A stretch of 64,000 nt of DNA. Origin: Streptomyces sp. AC550_RSS872 (lineage in GTDB: Bacteria > Actinomycetota > Actinomycetes > Streptomycetales > Streptomycetaceae). Positions within the stretch are counted from its first letter, which is position 1. Each line of letters begins with the position of its first letter. Where the stretch lies: contig NZ_JAGMUL010000062.1 of the NCBI RefSeq assembly GCF_019049285.1, positions 114,541-178,540 of the forward strand, given 5' to 3'. The notes beneath the pieces were generated by a model. That model was not told where the DNA came from. It saw nothing but the letters and a program-made list of their open reading frames with translations, and searched no databases. The translations under genes and the position numbers were made by a program. Positions 26,401 to 34,872 of this stretch are shown piece by piece.

Positions 26401-29400
26401 CACACGATCGTGCGCTCCGACGGCGGTGACGGCGCCGAGTTCAAGGTCGTCAGCCAGGACCCGGCAGCACCCGACGGCCGGCGGTGGACCGTCCACGTGC
26501 GCGGCAGGCTCTCGGCGGAGCCCCAGCCGCCGCGCCGCGCCGACCTGCCCGCCCTCGCCGCCCGCTGCCGGCTCGCCACCGTGGACGTCGGCACCATGCA
26601 GGCCGAGCACCGGGTCATGGACTTCGGCAGCCGCTGGCAGGACAGCCTGCGCACGGTCGACGTCGGCGTGCGGGCCGCGCTCGGGCACCTGAACCTCCCG
26701 GAGCGCTACCACGAGGAGACCGGCGCCTTCGCGCTCCACCCCGCCCTGCTGGACCTGGCGACCGGGTTCCACCGCTGGGCGATGCTCCAGGGCGACGACG
26801 CCCCCGACGCGTCCGGAGACGATTTCTATCTGCCGCTGGCCTATGACCACCTCACTGTGCACGGGCCGATGCCCGCCCGGTGCGTCAGCTTCGTCCAGCC
26901 CGACCCGGACTTCCCGCAGAGCGACGAGATCCGCAAGGTCGACGTCCTGGTCTGCGCGCCCGACGGTGCCGTCGTCCTCGACGTCAGGGGATTCACGGCC
27001 AAGCGCGTCAACGACCCCCGGCGAACCGTCCAGAACGCCCGCGCGGCCTCAGCGCACCACACCCTGCGCTGGGTGCCCGCGGACGGCACCGAGGCGACCG
27101 GTGACGGCACCGACGAGGCGGGTGCCGCACGACGGCCGGTCGACCGCGCCCTGGTGGTCGGAGCCGACTCGCCCCGGCGCGCGGCCCTCGTCGCTGAGCT
27201 GCGGGACGCCGGCGTGACCGTCGACGTGACCGACGCCGACACCGACTGGACCACCTGGACGGAGCCACTGCCGGCGGAGACCGTGTTCGTGGCGAGCGAG
27301 GACGAGGCGGGCAGCCCCGGCCGACACGCTCAGGAACGCCTCCTGGACAGCGGCGTCATGGCCCTGCTGGGACTGGCCCATACCCTCGGCAGGCAGGGCG
27401 CGGGCCCCCGCCGGCTCACCGTCGTCGCCGGGCACGTCGAGGACGTCACCGGCGACGAGCCCTACCTCGTGCCCGCCCACTCCGCGCTGTTCGGCATGGC
27501 GAAGGTCATCGGCCAGGAGCACCCCGACATAGGCTGCCGGTGCGTCGACACGGCCGCCGACGTCCCGCCCGGCGCGCTCGTCCGGGAGATCCTCGGGACG
27601 GATCCGGCCGGGCAGGTCGCCCTGCGCTCGGACGGCCGCTACGTCCTCGAACTGGTCGAAGCGGACCTGGGCCCGCAGCCGGAGGACGCCACGGCCGTAC
27701 CGGACGGAGTCCACCTGATCACCGGCGGTCTCGGCGGACTCGGCCTGGAGATCGCCCGGTCCATCGGCGCGGCCCGCCCCGGAGCGAGGATCGCCCTGGT
27801 CGGCAGGCGCGGACTGCCGCCCCGCGAGCGGTGGCCCGACGTGCTGCGCGACGGGCCGGCCGACCAGGCCGAGCGGATCCGCCTCATCCAGGAGATGGAG
27901 TCCCGCGGCGCCCGCGTCCTCGTCTGCGCGGGCGACGTCTGCGACCACGACGACATGGCCCGCGTCGTCGCTGCCGTCCGCCGGGACCTCGGCCGCGTCA
28001 CATGGCTGATCCACGCGGCCGGCACCGCGGGCGACGGCTTCCTGATGAACAAGACGCCCGACGTCTACCGGGCCACCCTGGCCCCCAAGGTCACGGGCGC
28101 GATGGTGCTGGACGACGTCACCGCCGACGACCCGCCCGAGCTGATGGTGATGTTCAGCTCGACCACCGCCCTGTTCGGCTCACCGGGCCAGGGCGACTAC
28201 ACGGCGGCCAACCTGTTCCTCGACGCGTACGCGGCCTGGCGCGGGAAGCGGGGGCTGCGCACGATCACCCTGAACTGGACCGACTGGCTGGGCACCGGCA
28301 TGGCCGCCGACCACGGCGTCCAGCGCGACCAGGGCTTCTTCCGGTCCATCGAGATCGAGGACGCGCTGGCGAGCTTCCACGCGGCCGTCCGTTCGGACCA
28401 CACGCGGGTGATCGTGGGAGAGATCAACCACGACGCGCTGGCCGTGCTGGACCCGGCCGTGCTGCGAGCCCGTATGGCGGCCTCGCCCATCCGCCTGGGC
28501 GAGCCGATCCGGCGGGCCGTGGCCGCCCGGTCGGCGGCGCCCGCCCCACGGGCCGTCGCGGGGTCCCCGGCACCCGTCACGGAGGTGACACTGCTGGGGC
28601 GGCCCGACGGCGTGTACAGCCCGATGGAGGAGACCCTCGGCAGGCTGTGGGCCGCCGAGTTCGGCATCCGTGAGATCGACGTGTCCGCCACCCTTTTCGA
28701 CCTCGGAGGCGACTCGCTGCTCGCCCTGCGCCTGTCGAACACCCTGCAAGAGGCCCTCGACGTGAAGACGTCGATCGCCGACCTGTTCGCCCACCCGACG
28801 GTCGCCGACCTCGCCAGGCACCTGACCTCCGACGACGAGGCGGCCGGCCCGACGGACGCCCCGGACACGGCGACGGCCCCGGACACCGCATCCACCCCGG
28901 ACCAGGCGGCCGGGGACGAGACCGACCCGGCCTGGTTCGGCCTCTGGAACGCCCAGAGCGGCATGTGGTTGCAGCACCAGCTGGGGGAGGGCCGTGCCGA
29001 ACTCAACCTGCCCGTGTGGACGCACGTGCACCGCGCCGTCGACCACGCGGTCTTCCGCAGGGCTGTCGCATACCTGATCGAGCGTCACCAGGCGCTCCGC
29101 CTCGTGTTCCGGGACACCGCGGACGGGCCCCGCCAACGGGTCCTGCCCGCTTTCGACCTCGACGTCCCACTGATCGACCTGAGCGCGCACCCCGACCCGC
29201 AGGCCGAGGCCGAGCGGCTGATCCGCGCGGACAGCGCCGTCCCCTTCGACGACCTGAGTACCCCGCCGCTGCGCGCCGCGCTGTACCGGCTCGGCCCCGA
29301 ACACCACTGCGCGTACTACACCATGCACCACCTCATCTCCGACGGCACGGGCATCGGGATCTTCCTGCGGGAGCTGCTGGAGACGTACGAGGCGCTCGCC

Positions 29401-30288
29401 CAGGGCGAGGAGCCGTCGCCGGAGCCGCTGGAGACGACGTACGAGGAGCTGATCCGCGGCCGGTTCGCGTGGCTGGCCGGCCCCGAGCGCCCGGCCGCCG
29501 AGGCCTACTGGCTCGACGAGCTGGCCGGGCCCCTGCCCCGGCTGCACATCGGTGACCACGACGCGCCCGGCGCCGAGGTGGCCAACGAGACCCTGGACTT
29601 CACGGTCGACCCGGACCTGTCCGAAGCCGTGGGGGCGCTCGCCAGGAAGTGGGACGTCACCGTGCACGTCCTCCTCCTCAGCGCGTACGCCGTGGCGCTG
29701 CGAGGCATCGGGTCGGACGACGACATGGTGATCTGTGTGCCGTTCTCCGGGCGGGACAGCAAGAGCATGGGCAGCCAACTGGGCATGTTCGTCAACCCGC
29801 TCGCCGTTCGCCTCGCTCTCTCCGACACCGACACGTTCGACGAGCTGGTCCGGCGCGCCCAGCGCAAGAGCGTCGGCGCCTATGCCCACAGCCGCTACCC
29901 GTTCACGCTGATCGCCGAACGGGTGGCGTCCGCCGACAACACGCCCCGGGCCGGCCGGAACCCGGTCTTCTCGACCGCGTTCCAGTTCACCGACTTCCTG
30001 CCGCCCGCCAACCAGACGTCGCAGCTCGACCTCTGCCTGTACGGCAAGCCGGGCGAGGACGGTCTGAGCATGCGGCTCACCTACAACTCCCTGCGGCTGG
30101 CCGAGTCGGAGGCCCTGGAGGTGAGGGCGGCCTTCCTCGCCGTGCTGCGCGAGGTGACGGCAGGCCCGGACACGACGCTGGCGGCCCTGGCCGAACCCAT
30201 GCGACGGGCCCGCCGGGCAGGCGTCGTCGCACCGAGGGGGCGCCGCCGCCTGGGAGCCCCGCGGTCCAACCGGGCCCCGGGCGCCTGA
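23452..30288 (+). CDS. PKS with terminal condensation domain: KS-AT-DH-KR-ACP-C
   Basis: 2278 residues. I chose GTG 23452 because GGAGGAG at 23442-23448 precedes it and the KS fold begins a few residues in; a longer frame back to 23209 is mostly Arg/Pro-rich leader. KS: Cys183, EAHGSGT, NVGHLDAAAG. AT: GHSLGE (Ser630) and HAFHS, malonyl-type. DH: His932 in EHKMLSEAIVP and Asp1101 in HPALLDLATG, with the usual motif glycine replaced by serine. KR: GGLGGLG and Tyr1583 in DYTAAN, intact. ACP Ser1755. The C domain at the end has HHLISDG at 1959. Expected output is an enoyl extension of the Asp-bound chain. The terminal C domain has no A or PCP behind it; the next NRPS protein begins with a PCP, so this module is split between polypeptides and lacks its own adenylation domain. 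Confidence 0.92.
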   Translation: MEESDDSQELGTDIAVIGMAGRFPGAPDLDRFWSNLRDGVESVAFFDDAELLAAGVPEAEFSRPGYVKAGARAEGVDLFDAEFFGYTPREATIMDPQHRIFLELAWEALEHSGYSPGRIGDSVGVFGGAGTSAYLPHVFANLESGASIGASNVGLGNELGFLTTRVSYKLDLHGPSVPVHTACSSSLVAVHLACQSLLSHECGMAIAGGVAFKVPPGKGYQYQESGIMSPDGHCRPFDADSRGTVFNNGAGIVVLKRLDDALRADDTVYAVIKGTAVNNDGSAKASFTAPGVAGQSAVVLEALEIAGVEAGDISYVEAHGSGTRIGDSIEIEALTRAFGAGSDRTGFCAIGSVKSNVGHLDAAAGIAGLLKTTLALRNRTLPPTVHFRQANPAIDFSSTPFHVQRELAPWNTPDGGPRRAGVSAFGFGGTNAHVVLEEAPEPAPPGPTRPSQVLVLSARTPQALERATDRLAARLRQEDLSLADVAFTLAQGRQEFRHRRVVVAPDPHAAARALETRDGGSVTTGTAEAASPSVAFLFTGQGSAYPGMADGLYAHEAVFREAVDRCAELLRPELGADVRDLLLAAPDNEEAARLLGTTALAQPALFTLEHALAELWSSWGVTPSAMIGHSLGEYVAACRAGVFELADALRLVALRGRLMERQAGGAMLSVSCDRATVERLLPAELSLAAHNGPSDCVVSGPHEAVAAFATLAERQGIATRPVATSHAFHSALMAPMVEEFTHAVAQVPRHEPAVPFLSNVTGDWITAREATDPAYWGRHVLATVEFARGVEVLAADPDVALLEVGPGQTLRSLAARTLAGAQPPRLVTATLPHRQDGRGPLETAQRALGLLWLHGITPDWTGYHADERPRRVALPAYPFERTRHWLEPAPAPRAPLTPGPHPLLDELLVRTVDEAVFRTSFDLERHWVLSEHKMLSEAIVPGTTYLEMARAAGTEYLGEQVTVLSDVEFQVPLLVTAEQPRVAHTIVRSDGGDGAEFKVVSQDPAAPDGRRWTVHVRGRLSAEPQPPRRADLPALAARCRLATVDVGTMQAEHRVMDFGSRWQDSLRTVDVGVRAALGHLNLPERYHEETGAFALHPALLDLATGFHRWAMLQGDDAPDASGDDFYLPLAYDHLTVHGPMPARCVSFVQPDPDFPQSDEIRKVDVLVCAPDGAVVLDVRGFTAKRVNDPRRTVQNARAASAHHTLRWVPADGTEATGDGTDEAGAARRPVDRALVVGADSPRRAALVAELRDAGVTVDVTDADTDWTTWTEPLPAETVFVASEDEAGSPGRHAQERLLDSGVMALLGLAHTLGRQGAGPRRLTVVAGHVEDVTGDEPYLVPAHSALFGMAKVIGQEHPDIGCRCVDTAADVPPGALVREILGTDPAGQVALRSDGRYVLELVEADLGPQPEDATAVPDGVHLITGGLGGLGLEIARSIGAARPGARIALVGRRGLPPRERWPDVLRDGPADQAERIRLIQEMESRGARVLVCAGDVCDHDDMARVVAAVRRDLGRVTWLIHAAGTAGDGFLMNKTPDVYRATLAPKVTGAMVLDDVTADDPPELMVMFSSTTALFGSPGQGDYTAANLFLDAYAAWRGKRGLRTITLNWTDWLGTGMAADHGVQRDQGFFRSIEIEDALASFHAAVRSDHTRVIVGEINHDALAVLDPAVLRARMAASPIRLGEPIRRAVAARSAAPAPRAVAGSPAPVTEVTLLGRPDGVYSPMEETLGRLWAAEFGIREIDVSATLFDLGGDSLLALRLSNTLQEALDVKTSIADLFAHPTVADLARHLTSDDEAAGPTDAPDTATAPDTASTPDQAAGDETDPAWFGLWNAQSGMWLQHQLGEGRAELNLPVWTHVHRAVDHAVFRRAVAYLIERHQALRLVFRDTADGPRQRVLPAFDLDVPLIDLSAHPDPQAEAERLIRADSAVPFDDLSTPPLRAALYRLGPEHHCAYYTMHHLISDGTGIGIFLRELLETYEALAQGEEPSPEPLETTYEELIRGRFAWLAGPERPAAEAYWLDELAGPLPRLHIGDHDAPGAEVANETLDFTVDPDLSEAVGALARKWDVTVHVLLLSAYAVALRGIGSDDDMVICVPFSGRDSKSMGSQLGMFVNPLAVRLALSDTDTFDELVRRAQRKSVGAYAHSRYPFTLIAERVASADNTPRAGRNPVFSTAFQFTDFLPPANQTSQLDLCLYGKPGEDGLSMRLTYNSLRLAESEALEVRAAFLAVLREVTAGPDTTLAALAEPMRRARRAGVVAPRGRRRLGAPRSNRAPGA

Positions 30289-30362
30289 CGAGGGACGGCG
30301 GCCCGGGACCGCAACCGAGTCCGGCAACCGGCGGACTCGCTCATTCGAGAAGGAAGAGTTCC

Positions 30363-30578
30363 ATGGACGAGCGGCAGGAAGAAGCCCACTACGCCGTGGT
30401 GGTCAACCACGAGGAGCAGTACTCGATCTGGCCGCTGGGCCGCGAGGTCCCCGACGGCTGGAAGCACGCCGGACACGAGGGTCCGAAGGACGCCTGCCTG
30501 GCCCACATCAAGGAGGTGTGGACCGACATGCGTCCGCTGAGCCTCCGCCTGAAGATGGAGAACGAGAACACCCGATGA
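30363..30578 (+). CDS. MbtH-like protein
   Basis: A 71-residue protein with the family core NHEEQYSIWPLGREVPDGWK, followed by CLAHIKEVWTDMRPLSLR. MbtH proteins bind adenylation domains and are often needed for their folding or activity, so this one probably supports one or more of the A domains here. AGAAGGAAGAG just upstream is a good ribosome site. Its stop overlaps the start of the thioesterase gene (ATGA), so the two are cotranslated. Confidence 0.96.
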   Translation: MDERQEEAHYAVVVNHEEQYSIWPLGREVPDGWKHAGHEGPKDACLAHIKEVWTDMRPLSLRLKMENENTR

Positions 30579-31342
30579 CGACGCTTGTCCGGCCGTTCGT
30601 CCACAGGCCCCACGCGACCATGCGGCTGCTGTGCCTGCCCCACGCCGGAGGCGGTGCCTCGGCGTACCGCGGGTGGGCCGCCGAGTTGCCCGACGGCATC
30701 GAGCTGTGGGCGGTCCAGCCGCCCGGCCGGGAGGAGCGGGTCATGACCCCGCCCCTCGACCGCATGGACGACCTGCTCAACGCCCTGGTCCCCGCCGTCG
30801 TCCCGTTGCTCGACCGCCCGTTCGCCCTGTTCGGCCACAGCATGGGGGCCGTGGTGGCGTGGGAGCTGGCGCGGGCGCTGCAACAGCTGGAAGCGGGCTC
30901 GCCGGTACGGCTGTTCGCCTCCGGCTGTGTGCCGCCGCAGCTCGGGGACGTACCGGAAACGCCGCTGCACACCCTGTCCGACGAGGAGCTGGGCGACCGG
31001 CTCAGGGAGTGGGGCGCGACCCCGGAGGCCGTGCTCGCCGACCAGGAGCTGATGGCGCTGTTCCTCCCCGTCATACGAGCGGACCTCGCCGTCGTCGAGA
31101 GCCGTGTCCACCGCGCCGAACCCCTGCTCACCTGCCCCGTCACGGCGTACGGCGGCACCGAGGACGGCAGCGTCGGCAGTGACGTACTGGCGCGGTGGGG
31201 TGAGGTGACGACCGGGCCCTCGGACTGCCGCATGTTCCCCGGCGGTCATTTCTTCCCGCACTCCGCGCGCACGGCCGTCCTCGAGGACATCACCGAACGG
31301 CTCGGCGCGGTCTCGCTCTACGGAAAGGCTGGAACGGCATGA
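30575..31342 (+). CDS. type II thioesterase
   Basis: A 255-residue alpha/beta hydrolase of the RifR/GrsT type. The N-terminus has LLCLPHAGGGASAYRGW, the nucleophile is in LFGHSMGA (Ser89), and a catalytic His is in PGGHFFPH near the C-terminus. Such stand-alone enzymes remove misprimed or stalled groups from carrier proteins. It is coupled by ATGA overlaps to the MbtH gene before it and the NRPS after it. Confidence 0.94.
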   Translation: MTTLVRPFVHRPHATMRLLCLPHAGGGASAYRGWAAELPDGIELWAVQPPGREERVMTPPLDRMDDLLNALVPAVVPLLDRPFALFGHSMGAVVAWELARALQQLEAGSPVRLFASGCVPPQLGDVPETPLHTLSDEELGDRLREWGATPEAVLADQELMALFLPVIRADLAVVESRVHRAEPLLTCPVTAYGGTEDGSVGSDVLARWGEVTTGPSDCRMFPGGHFFPHSARTAVLEDITERLGAVSLYGKAGTA

Positions 31343-34300
31343 CCTCGCAGTACGGGACCGCCCCGCAGGGCGACACGCACACCCCCTCCGTCACGGACGT
31401 CGTGACCTCCGTCTGGGCGTCCGTGCTGCGCATCGACACCCCGGACCCGGACGCGAACTTCTTCGCCCTCGGCGGCAACTCGCTCCAGGGCGCCCGGATG
31501 ATCGGTCGGCTGCGCGAGGAACTTGGCGTCCGCATCCCGCTCAGCGCGCTCTTCGAGAGCCAGACGGCCGCCGAACTGGCCGCCAGGATCCACGATCTCG
31601 GCGGGGGCGCGCCGCTCACCGGCACCACTGTCGAGCCGTTCGCGGAGCGGACCGAGGGGACCTTCCAAGCACCGGCCTCCTTCGCCCAGCAGCGCCTGTG
31701 GGTGGAGGAGCACATCCTGGGACCCAGCTCCCGGTACAACGTCCCCGCCGCCGTCGAGATCGAGGGGGACCTCGACGTCGCGGCTCTGCGCCTGGCCCTC
31801 CAGACGCTGGTCGACCGGCACGAGCCGTTCCGCACCGCCATCCGCGCCGTCGGCGGCATACCCCACCAGGTGGTCGAGGCCGCCATGGAACTGCCCCTGG
31901 AGATCGTCGATCTCCAGGCCGAGCCGGAGGAGCAGCGGGAGCAGATCCTCGTCGACCGGATCGGCGCCTCGGCGCAGCTGCCGTTCGACGTCGAGCGGGG
32001 GCCGCTGCTGAGGGCGGAGCTGTACCGGCTGGAGGACCAGTGGCACGTCCTGCTGGTCAACATGCACCACGCCATCACCGACATCCACTCTTTCGAGCTC
32101 GCCGTGGCGGAGCTGCTGGAGCTGTACGCGGCAGCCGCCAAGGGCACCGTCCCGGCGGCCGACCCGCCGGCCCTCCAGTACGCCGACTTCGCGGCCTGGC
32201 AGCGGCGCACCGTCGGCGACGCCGCGTTCGACGCGCAACTGGAGTACTGGAAGGAGCGCCTGCGCGGTCCTCTCCCCGTGCTCGACCTGCCCACGGACCT
32301 CACCCCGCAGGGCTCGCCGAGCGGCCGGGGCGCGACCGTCGCCGTGGAGCTGCCGCGGGCGGTCTCGCGCCGCATCCGGGAGCTGGCCCGCGAGAACGAC
32401 GCCACGCCGTTCATGACCGTGCTGACCCTCGTCGCCGCGCTGCTGCACCGGTACAGCGGCCAGACGGACATCGTGGTGGGCACCCCGAGCGCCAACCGGG
32501 ACCTGCCCGAGCTGGAAGGCATGTTCGGCTACTTCCTGAACACCCTCGCCGTACGCTGCGACCTCTCCGGGGACCCCACGGTGCTCGGGCTGCTCGGGGA
32601 CGTACGCGAGCGGACACTGGGCGCCTACGCGCACCAGGACGTGCCGTTCGAGCGGGTGGTGAACGCCGTGGCCACGGACCGCTCCGGGCTTCAGTCGCTG
32701 TTCCGGGTCATGCTCGCCTACCAGCAGGAGCTGCCGTCGCCGCAGCTGCCCGGCCTCACGGTCACCGACGTCGACCTGGACCGCAACGCCGCCAAGTTCG
32801 ACCTGGTGTTCTCGGTGACCGAGACCGAGACCACCCACCGGGTGGCGCTGGAGTACAACACCGACCTCTTCGTCGAGGACAAGGCGTGGCGGATCCTCGA
32901 CCACTTCCGCACGCTCGCCGCCGACGCGGTCGCCGCGCCGACGAAGCGGCTCTCCGGCCTCCAGCTCCTCCCCGACGACGAGCGGCGGCAGATCGAGTCC
33001 TGGTCGGCGGCCCGCTGCGGGCCGTACCCGACGGACACGTTCCTCCACCACATGTTCGAGGAGCAGGCGCGCAGGACTCCCGGTGCGGTGGCGGTGGAGA
33101 GCGCAGACACGAGGGTCACCTACCGCGAACTGGACCGGCGCGCGGATCTGCTGGCCGCCGCGCTCACAGAACGCGGCGTCCGCACGGACCACCTCGTGGG
33201 GCTCTGCGCGGAACCCTCGGTGGACCTCCTGGCCGGCATCCTCGGCATCCTCAAGGCGGGGGCGGCCTACGTGCCGATCGACCCGCTCGCCCCCGTGGAC
33301 CGCATGACCCATCTGGTCGAGGACAGCGGCATGCGCGTGCTGGTGACGACCGCCGGGCTGCACGCCCAGCTGCCGGGCGTCGCGCTCGCCGGCGTCGACG
33401 TGGTGCCGGCCGAGGCGATGGGGCCCGTCGGCGGGGACGGCGGCGCCGCACCGGCCGCACCCGGGGCGCGGCGTCCCGACCCGGCGGTCGACCCGGCGCA
33501 ACTCGTGTACCTCATGTACACCTCCGGGACGACGGGCAGGCCCAAGGGCGTGGGACTGCCGCACACGGCCGTCACCCCCTGGATGCGGTGGGCGCAGGAC
33601 ATCCGGCCCATCGGTGAGGGCACCCGGGTCGTACACAACCTCTCGTACCACTTCGACTGGTCCGTGGAGCAGATGTTCCACGCGCTGACGAGCGGTGCCT
33701 GCCTGGTCATGCTGCCGCTGGACGTACGGGCGGACCCCACGGCCACGGCCCGGTTCGTCAACGACCACGACATCCACATGCTGTACCTCACGCCCACCCA
33801 GATGCGGGCGCTCACCGGCGTGGGCGTCACCCTGCCGACCCTGCGGCACGTCTCCCTGGGCGGCGAGAACCTCAGCGGCGACCTGGTCGCCCGCATCCGC
33901 GAGGTCGTGTCGCCCGAGTGCCTGATCTGGAACGAGTACGGCCCCACGGAGACCGCCGGTGTGGCGCTCGCCGGGCGCATGGGCCACGCCTCGAAGGACC
34001 GCGCCTCCATGCCGCTCGGGGAGCTCGTCTCCAACGCCTCCTGCGCCGTCGTGGACCGCTGGGGCAACCAGCAGCCGATCGGCGTCCCCGGCGAGCTGCT
34101 GGTCGGCGGGGACGGCGTCGCCCGCGGTTACCGCAACCGGCCCGACCTGACGGCCGAGCGCTTCGTCCCGGACCCCGCGGGGCCCGGTCGCCGCCTCTAC
34201 CGGACGGGCGACATGGTCCGCTGGCTGCCGGGCGGCGAGATGGAGTTCCTCGGCCGCACCGACCACCAGGTCAAGATCCGCGGTGTGCGGGTCGAGCTGG

Positions 34301-34872
34301 AGGAGATCGAGTCCGTGCTGCGCGGGCATCCCGGCGTGGCGAACGCGGTGGTGGTCCTGGAGCCCGACGAGCGGCTCGTCGCCTATCTCGTTCCGGCCCC
34401 GGAGGGCGGCCCGGACGATCCGGAGCTGCGTGCGTACCTGGCGCCCAAGTTGCCCGCGGTCATGCAGCCCGCCGTCTTCGTCCGGCTCGACACGATGCCC
34501 ATGTCGGCCACCGGCAAGGTGGACCGGGCCCGGCTGCCCCGGCCCACCGACCAGCCCCCGGCCGAGGTCGCGGTGGTCCCGCCGAGCACCGAGACGGAGC
34601 ACGCCGTCGCCGCCGTGTGGAGCGAGGTGCTGAAGCTCGACGTGGTCGACGTGAACACGACCTTCTTCGAACTGGGCGGCGACTCGCTCACCCTGCTGTC
34701 CGTCGTGGAACGGCTGCGCCGGTCCCAGGACCTGGAGATCCCGGTGCGCGCCGTCGTCGACACGCCGACGGTCGCGAGCCTCGCCGCCCGGATCGACACA
34801 CTGCGCTGGACCCTCCGGTCCCGGGAGACGGCCGTCGACACGACCGGCGAGCGCGAGTTGGGCGAGCTGTGA
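31339..34872 (+). CDS. NRPS: PCP-C-A-PCP, starting with an A-less carrier
   Basis: 1177 residues. A carrier domain opens the protein (FALGGNSLQ, Ser48), then C (HHAITD at 243), A (YTSGTTGRPKG, EYGPTETA, YRTGDM, GKVDRARL) and a second PCP (Ser1116). The first PCP probably receives the chain from the C domain that ends the preceding PKS, but no adenylation domain is attached to it, so an amino acid must be loaded in trans. The A domain's specificity residues read D-W-E-Y-S-G-E-G-V-K (A4 core FDWSVEQMF). I do not recognise this code; a non-proteinogenic residue is possible. The C-terminus (TGERELGEL) is short and acidic, the kind of tail that beta-hairpin docking domains bind, and the next protein starts with such a domain. 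Confidence 0.92.
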   Translation: MTSQYGTAPQGDTHTPSVTDVVTSVWASVLRIDTPDPDANFFALGGNSLQGARMIGRLREELGVRIPLSALFESQTAAELAARIHDLGGGAPLTGTTVEPFAERTEGTFQAPASFAQQRLWVEEHILGPSSRYNVPAAVEIEGDLDVAALRLALQTLVDRHEPFRTAIRAVGGIPHQVVEAAMELPLEIVDLQAEPEEQREQILVDRIGASAQLPFDVERGPLLRAELYRLEDQWHVLLVNMHHAITDIHSFELAVAELLELYAAAAKGTVPAADPPALQYADFAAWQRRTVGDAAFDAQLEYWKERLRGPLPVLDLPTDLTPQGSPSGRGATVAVELPRAVSRRIRELARENDATPFMTVLTLVAALLHRYSGQTDIVVGTPSANRDLPELEGMFGYFLNTLAVRCDLSGDPTVLGLLGDVRERTLGAYAHQDVPFERVVNAVATDRSGLQSLFRVMLAYQQELPSPQLPGLTVTDVDLDRNAAKFDLVFSVTETETTHRVALEYNTDLFVEDKAWRILDHFRTLAADAVAAPTKRLSGLQLLPDDERRQIESWSAARCGPYPTDTFLHHMFEEQARRTPGAVAVESADTRVTYRELDRRADLLAAALTERGVRTDHLVGLCAEPSVDLLAGILGILKAGAAYVPIDPLAPVDRMTHLVEDSGMRVLVTTAGLHAQLPGVALAGVDVVPAEAMGPVGGDGGAAPAAPGARRPDPAVDPAQLVYLMYTSGTTGRPKGVGLPHTAVTPWMRWAQDIRPIGEGTRVVHNLSYHFDWSVEQMFHALTSGACLVMLPLDVRADPTATARFVNDHDIHMLYLTPTQMRALTGVGVTLPTLRHVSLGGENLSGDLVARIREVVSPECLIWNEYGPTETAGVALAGRMGHASKDRASMPLGELVSNASCAVVDRWGNQQPIGVPGELLVGGDGVARGYRNRPDLTAERFVPDPAGPGRRLYRTGDMVRWLPGGEMEFLGRTDHQVKIRGVRVELEEIESVLRGHPGVANAVVVLEPDERLVAYLVPAPEGGPDDPELRAYLAPKLPAVMQPAVFVRLDTMPMSATGKVDRARLPRPTDQPPAEVAVVPPSTETEHAVAAVWSEVLKLDVVDVNTTFFELGGDSLTLLSVVERLRRSQDLEIPVRAVVDTPTVASLAARIDTLRWTLRSRETAVDTTGERELGEL

